From assembly GCA_945889365.1 (NCBI GenBank), contig CAMDBQ010000060.1, positions 1 to 7,901 of the forward strand: a stretch of 7,901 nt of DNA, read 5' to 3'. The translations under genes were made by a program, and so were the position numbers. This DNA comes from Legionella genomosp. 1 (GTDB taxonomy: Bacteria; Pseudomonadota; Gammaproteobacteria; Legionellales; Legionellaceae). The notes below the pieces were generated by a model that ran no database searches, had not been told where the DNA came from, and was given only the letters and a program-made list of their open reading frames with translations. The first letter of the stretch is position 1. Each line of letters begins with the position of its first letter. Positions 6,833 through 7,901 of the stretch are shown piece after piece.

Positions 6833-7060
6833 TTAATTCGCGCCATTTTCGGCCAATAAGCGCGCCCGAAACAACAAATGACGTTGAGTGAAATTAAGTG
6901 CCGCGGTAATAATTTGAAATGCATTGGCATAGGCTCGCTGGTTATCATTAAAGTCGCCTAATTTATCTGTTCCACTAAATCTGGCAAGTCTTATCATCCA
7001 TGGTGAGCAATCTGGACGAACATTATTATGAGGTTTTAACACCAGCATAAATGGGTTCAC
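6833..7060 (-). CDS. Uncertain 75-codon open reading frame between the peptidase gene and accD
   Basis: This frame occupies most of the roughly 390-bp gap between the peptidase start and accD. It starts with GTG at 7060, or ATG at 7048, and ends in TAA at 6833-6835. The product contains PDCSPWMIRLARFSGTDKLG and ends in RARLLAENGAN. It has a protein-like residue mix, no signal peptide and no membrane segment. I do not recognise it. No convincing Shine-Dalgarno precedes either start. The frame stays open for only ten more codons upstream, to a TAG, so it could be the tail of a decayed longer gene, a small gene upstream of the peptidase, or chance. I lean slightly against a functional gene. Confidence 0.3.
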   Translation of the reverse strand: MNPFMLVLKPHNNVRPDCSPWMIRLARFSGTDKLGDFNDNQRAYANAFQIITAALNFTQRHLLFRARLLAENGAN

Positions 7061-7087
7061 CCATAATCCGCACCAGCGACGATAGAT

Positions 7088-7116
7088 TTCCTAAGGGGTA
7101 ACTTTCAGGGTATAAT
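7088..7116 (+). promoter_or_regulatory. accD promoter with consensus -10 box
   Basis: A perfect TATAAT (7111-7116) lies 17 bases after TTCCTA (7088-7093, three of six matches). Initiation near 7123 would leave a leader of about 27 bases before the ATG at 7150. The only Shine-Dalgarno-like stretch in that leader is a weak TGGA about 11 bases upstream of the ATG. Confidence 0.6.
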
Positions 7117-7149
7117 ATTTGGCATATTGATTAGCTGGAATTATTGTCT

Positions 7150-7901
7150 ATGAGTTGGTTGAAAAACTTATTGCCGTCCAAAATCAGAACTGAGACGACA
7201 CAGAAGAAAGGGGTTCCTGAGGGCTTGTGGGTTAAGTGCTTGGGTTGTACTGAAGTCTTGTATCGTTCTGAACTTGAAAAGAATCTTTCGGTTTGTCCTA
7301 AATGCAATCATCATCATCGGTTGTCTGCACGTGATCGGTTGGCGCAATTTTTGGATGATTCTTCCCAGGATGAAATTGCCGCTGATCTGGAACCGATTGA
7401 TCGTTTGAAATTTCGCGATTCTAAAAAATATAAAGACCGAATTATACAGGCTCAAAAAGCCACCGGTGAAAAAGAAGCGTTGATTGTCATTAAAGGTACG
7501 CTGAAGCAACAGCCCGTCGTAGCCAGTGCGTTTGAGTTTCGGTTTATGGGTGGTTCAATGGGTGCTACTGTCGGTGAAAAATTTGCGCGTGCTGTGAATG
7601 CGGCGATGGCTGAAAAGCGGGCTTATATTTGCTTTACTGCGAGCGGCGGGGCTCGGATGCAAGAGGGGCTCTTTTCCTTGATGCAAATGGCTAAAACCTC
7701 TGCTGTATTGGCTAAGTACGCTGAGACTGGTTTGCCTTTTATTGTTGTCCTGACTGATCCGACGATGGGTGGTGTATCCGCCAGTTTTGCAAGTTTAGGC
7801 GATGTCATTATGGCAGAGCCCAATGCACTGATTGGGTTTGCTGGACCTCGAGTGATTGAACAAACGGTTCGTCAAAACCTACCCGAAGGATTCCAACGCA
7901 G
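7150..7901 (+). CDS. accD: Acetyl-CoA carboxylase carboxyltransferase subunit beta, C-terminus cut by the window edge
   Basis: With AccA, AccD forms the cytosolic carboxyltransferase that moves the carboxyl group from biotin on AccB to acetyl-CoA, making malonyl-CoA for fatty acid synthesis. The frame is open from the ATG at 7150 to the right edge, giving 250 residues of about 290-305. The N-terminal zinc ribbon is intact: Cys30, Cys33, Cys49 and Cys52 correspond to E. coli Cys27, 30, 46 and 49. The carboxyltransferase core follows, with LKFRDSKKYKDR (86-97), FMGGSMG (132-138), ASGGARMQEG (164-173), PTMGGVSASFA (204-214) and GFAGPRVIEQT (229-239). The start MSWL matches the family. In E. coli the zinc ribbon also binds acc mRNA, so similar autoregulation is possible. 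accA is not in the window. What follows, often folC in gammaproteobacteria, is not visible. Confidence 0.98.
   Translation, partial: MSWLKNLLPSKIRTETTQKKGVPEGLWVKCLGCTEVLYRSELEKNLSVCPKCNHHHRLSARDRLAQFLDDSSQDEIAADLEPIDRLKFRDSKKYKDRIIQAQKATGEKEALIVIKGTLKQQPVVASAFEFRFMGGSMGATVGEKFARAVNAAMAEKRAYICFTASGGARMQEGLFSLMQMAKTSAVLAKYAETGLPFIVVLTDPTMGGVSASFASLGDVIMAEPNALIGFAGPRVIEQTVRQNLPEGFQR

Noticed and set aside
6658..6891. A 77-codon plus-strand frame opposite the peptidase N-terminus.
   Set aside because: It is antisense to the signal peptide and pro-region of a well-supported gene, and its product has no domain character.
7168..7509. A 113-codon minus-strand frame inside accD.
   Set aside because: It is the antisense shadow of highly conserved accD coding sequence.
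1..7901. A search for a defence island, CRISPR array, toxin-antitoxin pair, retron, tRNA or rRNA gene, prophage or insertion sequence.
   Set aside because: No regularly spaced repeats, tRNA or rRNA signatures, transposase or integrase frames, or paired toxin-antitoxin frames are visible. The content is mostly core genes with two accessory exported proteins.

Overview
The window looks like ordinary chromosome from a gammaproteobacterium, most plausibly a member of the Legionellales (Legionella, Coxiella and relatives). The grounds are the close match of Pgi, PrfC (RF-3), ComEC and AccD to gammaproteobacterial forms, a moderately AT-rich composition, and a secreted papain-like peptidase of a kind known from Legionella. 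The species assignment is inference; no search was run.

Layout, left to right. At the left edge, on the minus strand, lies glucose-6-phosphate isomerase (pgi), cut off at its C-terminus. A gap of about 160 bp carries the pgi promoter and separates it from divergent prfC (peptide chain release factor 3) on the plus strand. A perfect 13-bp-arm palindrome follows one base after the prfC stop and separates it from a convergent small gene for an exported protein of unknown function. That gene and plus-strand comEC (DNA uptake channel) diverge from a shared AT-rich gap with two candidate extended -10 promoters that use the same nine bases. A second, smaller palindrome that also begins GTAGG lies between comEC and a convergent gene for a secreted C1 (papain-like) cysteine peptidase. 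Upstream of the peptidase is a 75-codon minus-strand reading frame of uncertain status. Last comes accD (acetyl-CoA carboxylase carboxyltransferase beta subunit) on the plus strand, with a consensus -10 box, truncated by the right edge.

The genes do not form one pathway. Pgi (sugar metabolism), PrfC (translation termination), ComEC (transformation) and AccD (fatty acid synthesis) are core functions, each apparently transcribed from its own promoter. The two accessory genes, the small exported protein and the exported peptidase, each end at a palindrome and lie on either side of comEC. I see no operon-like defence, mobile or biosynthetic system, and no tRNA, rRNA, CRISPR array, insertion sequence or prophage gene. 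The points most worth a second look are the exported peptidase and its start site, the unassigned small exported protein, the paired GTAGG palindromes and the 75-codon frame.
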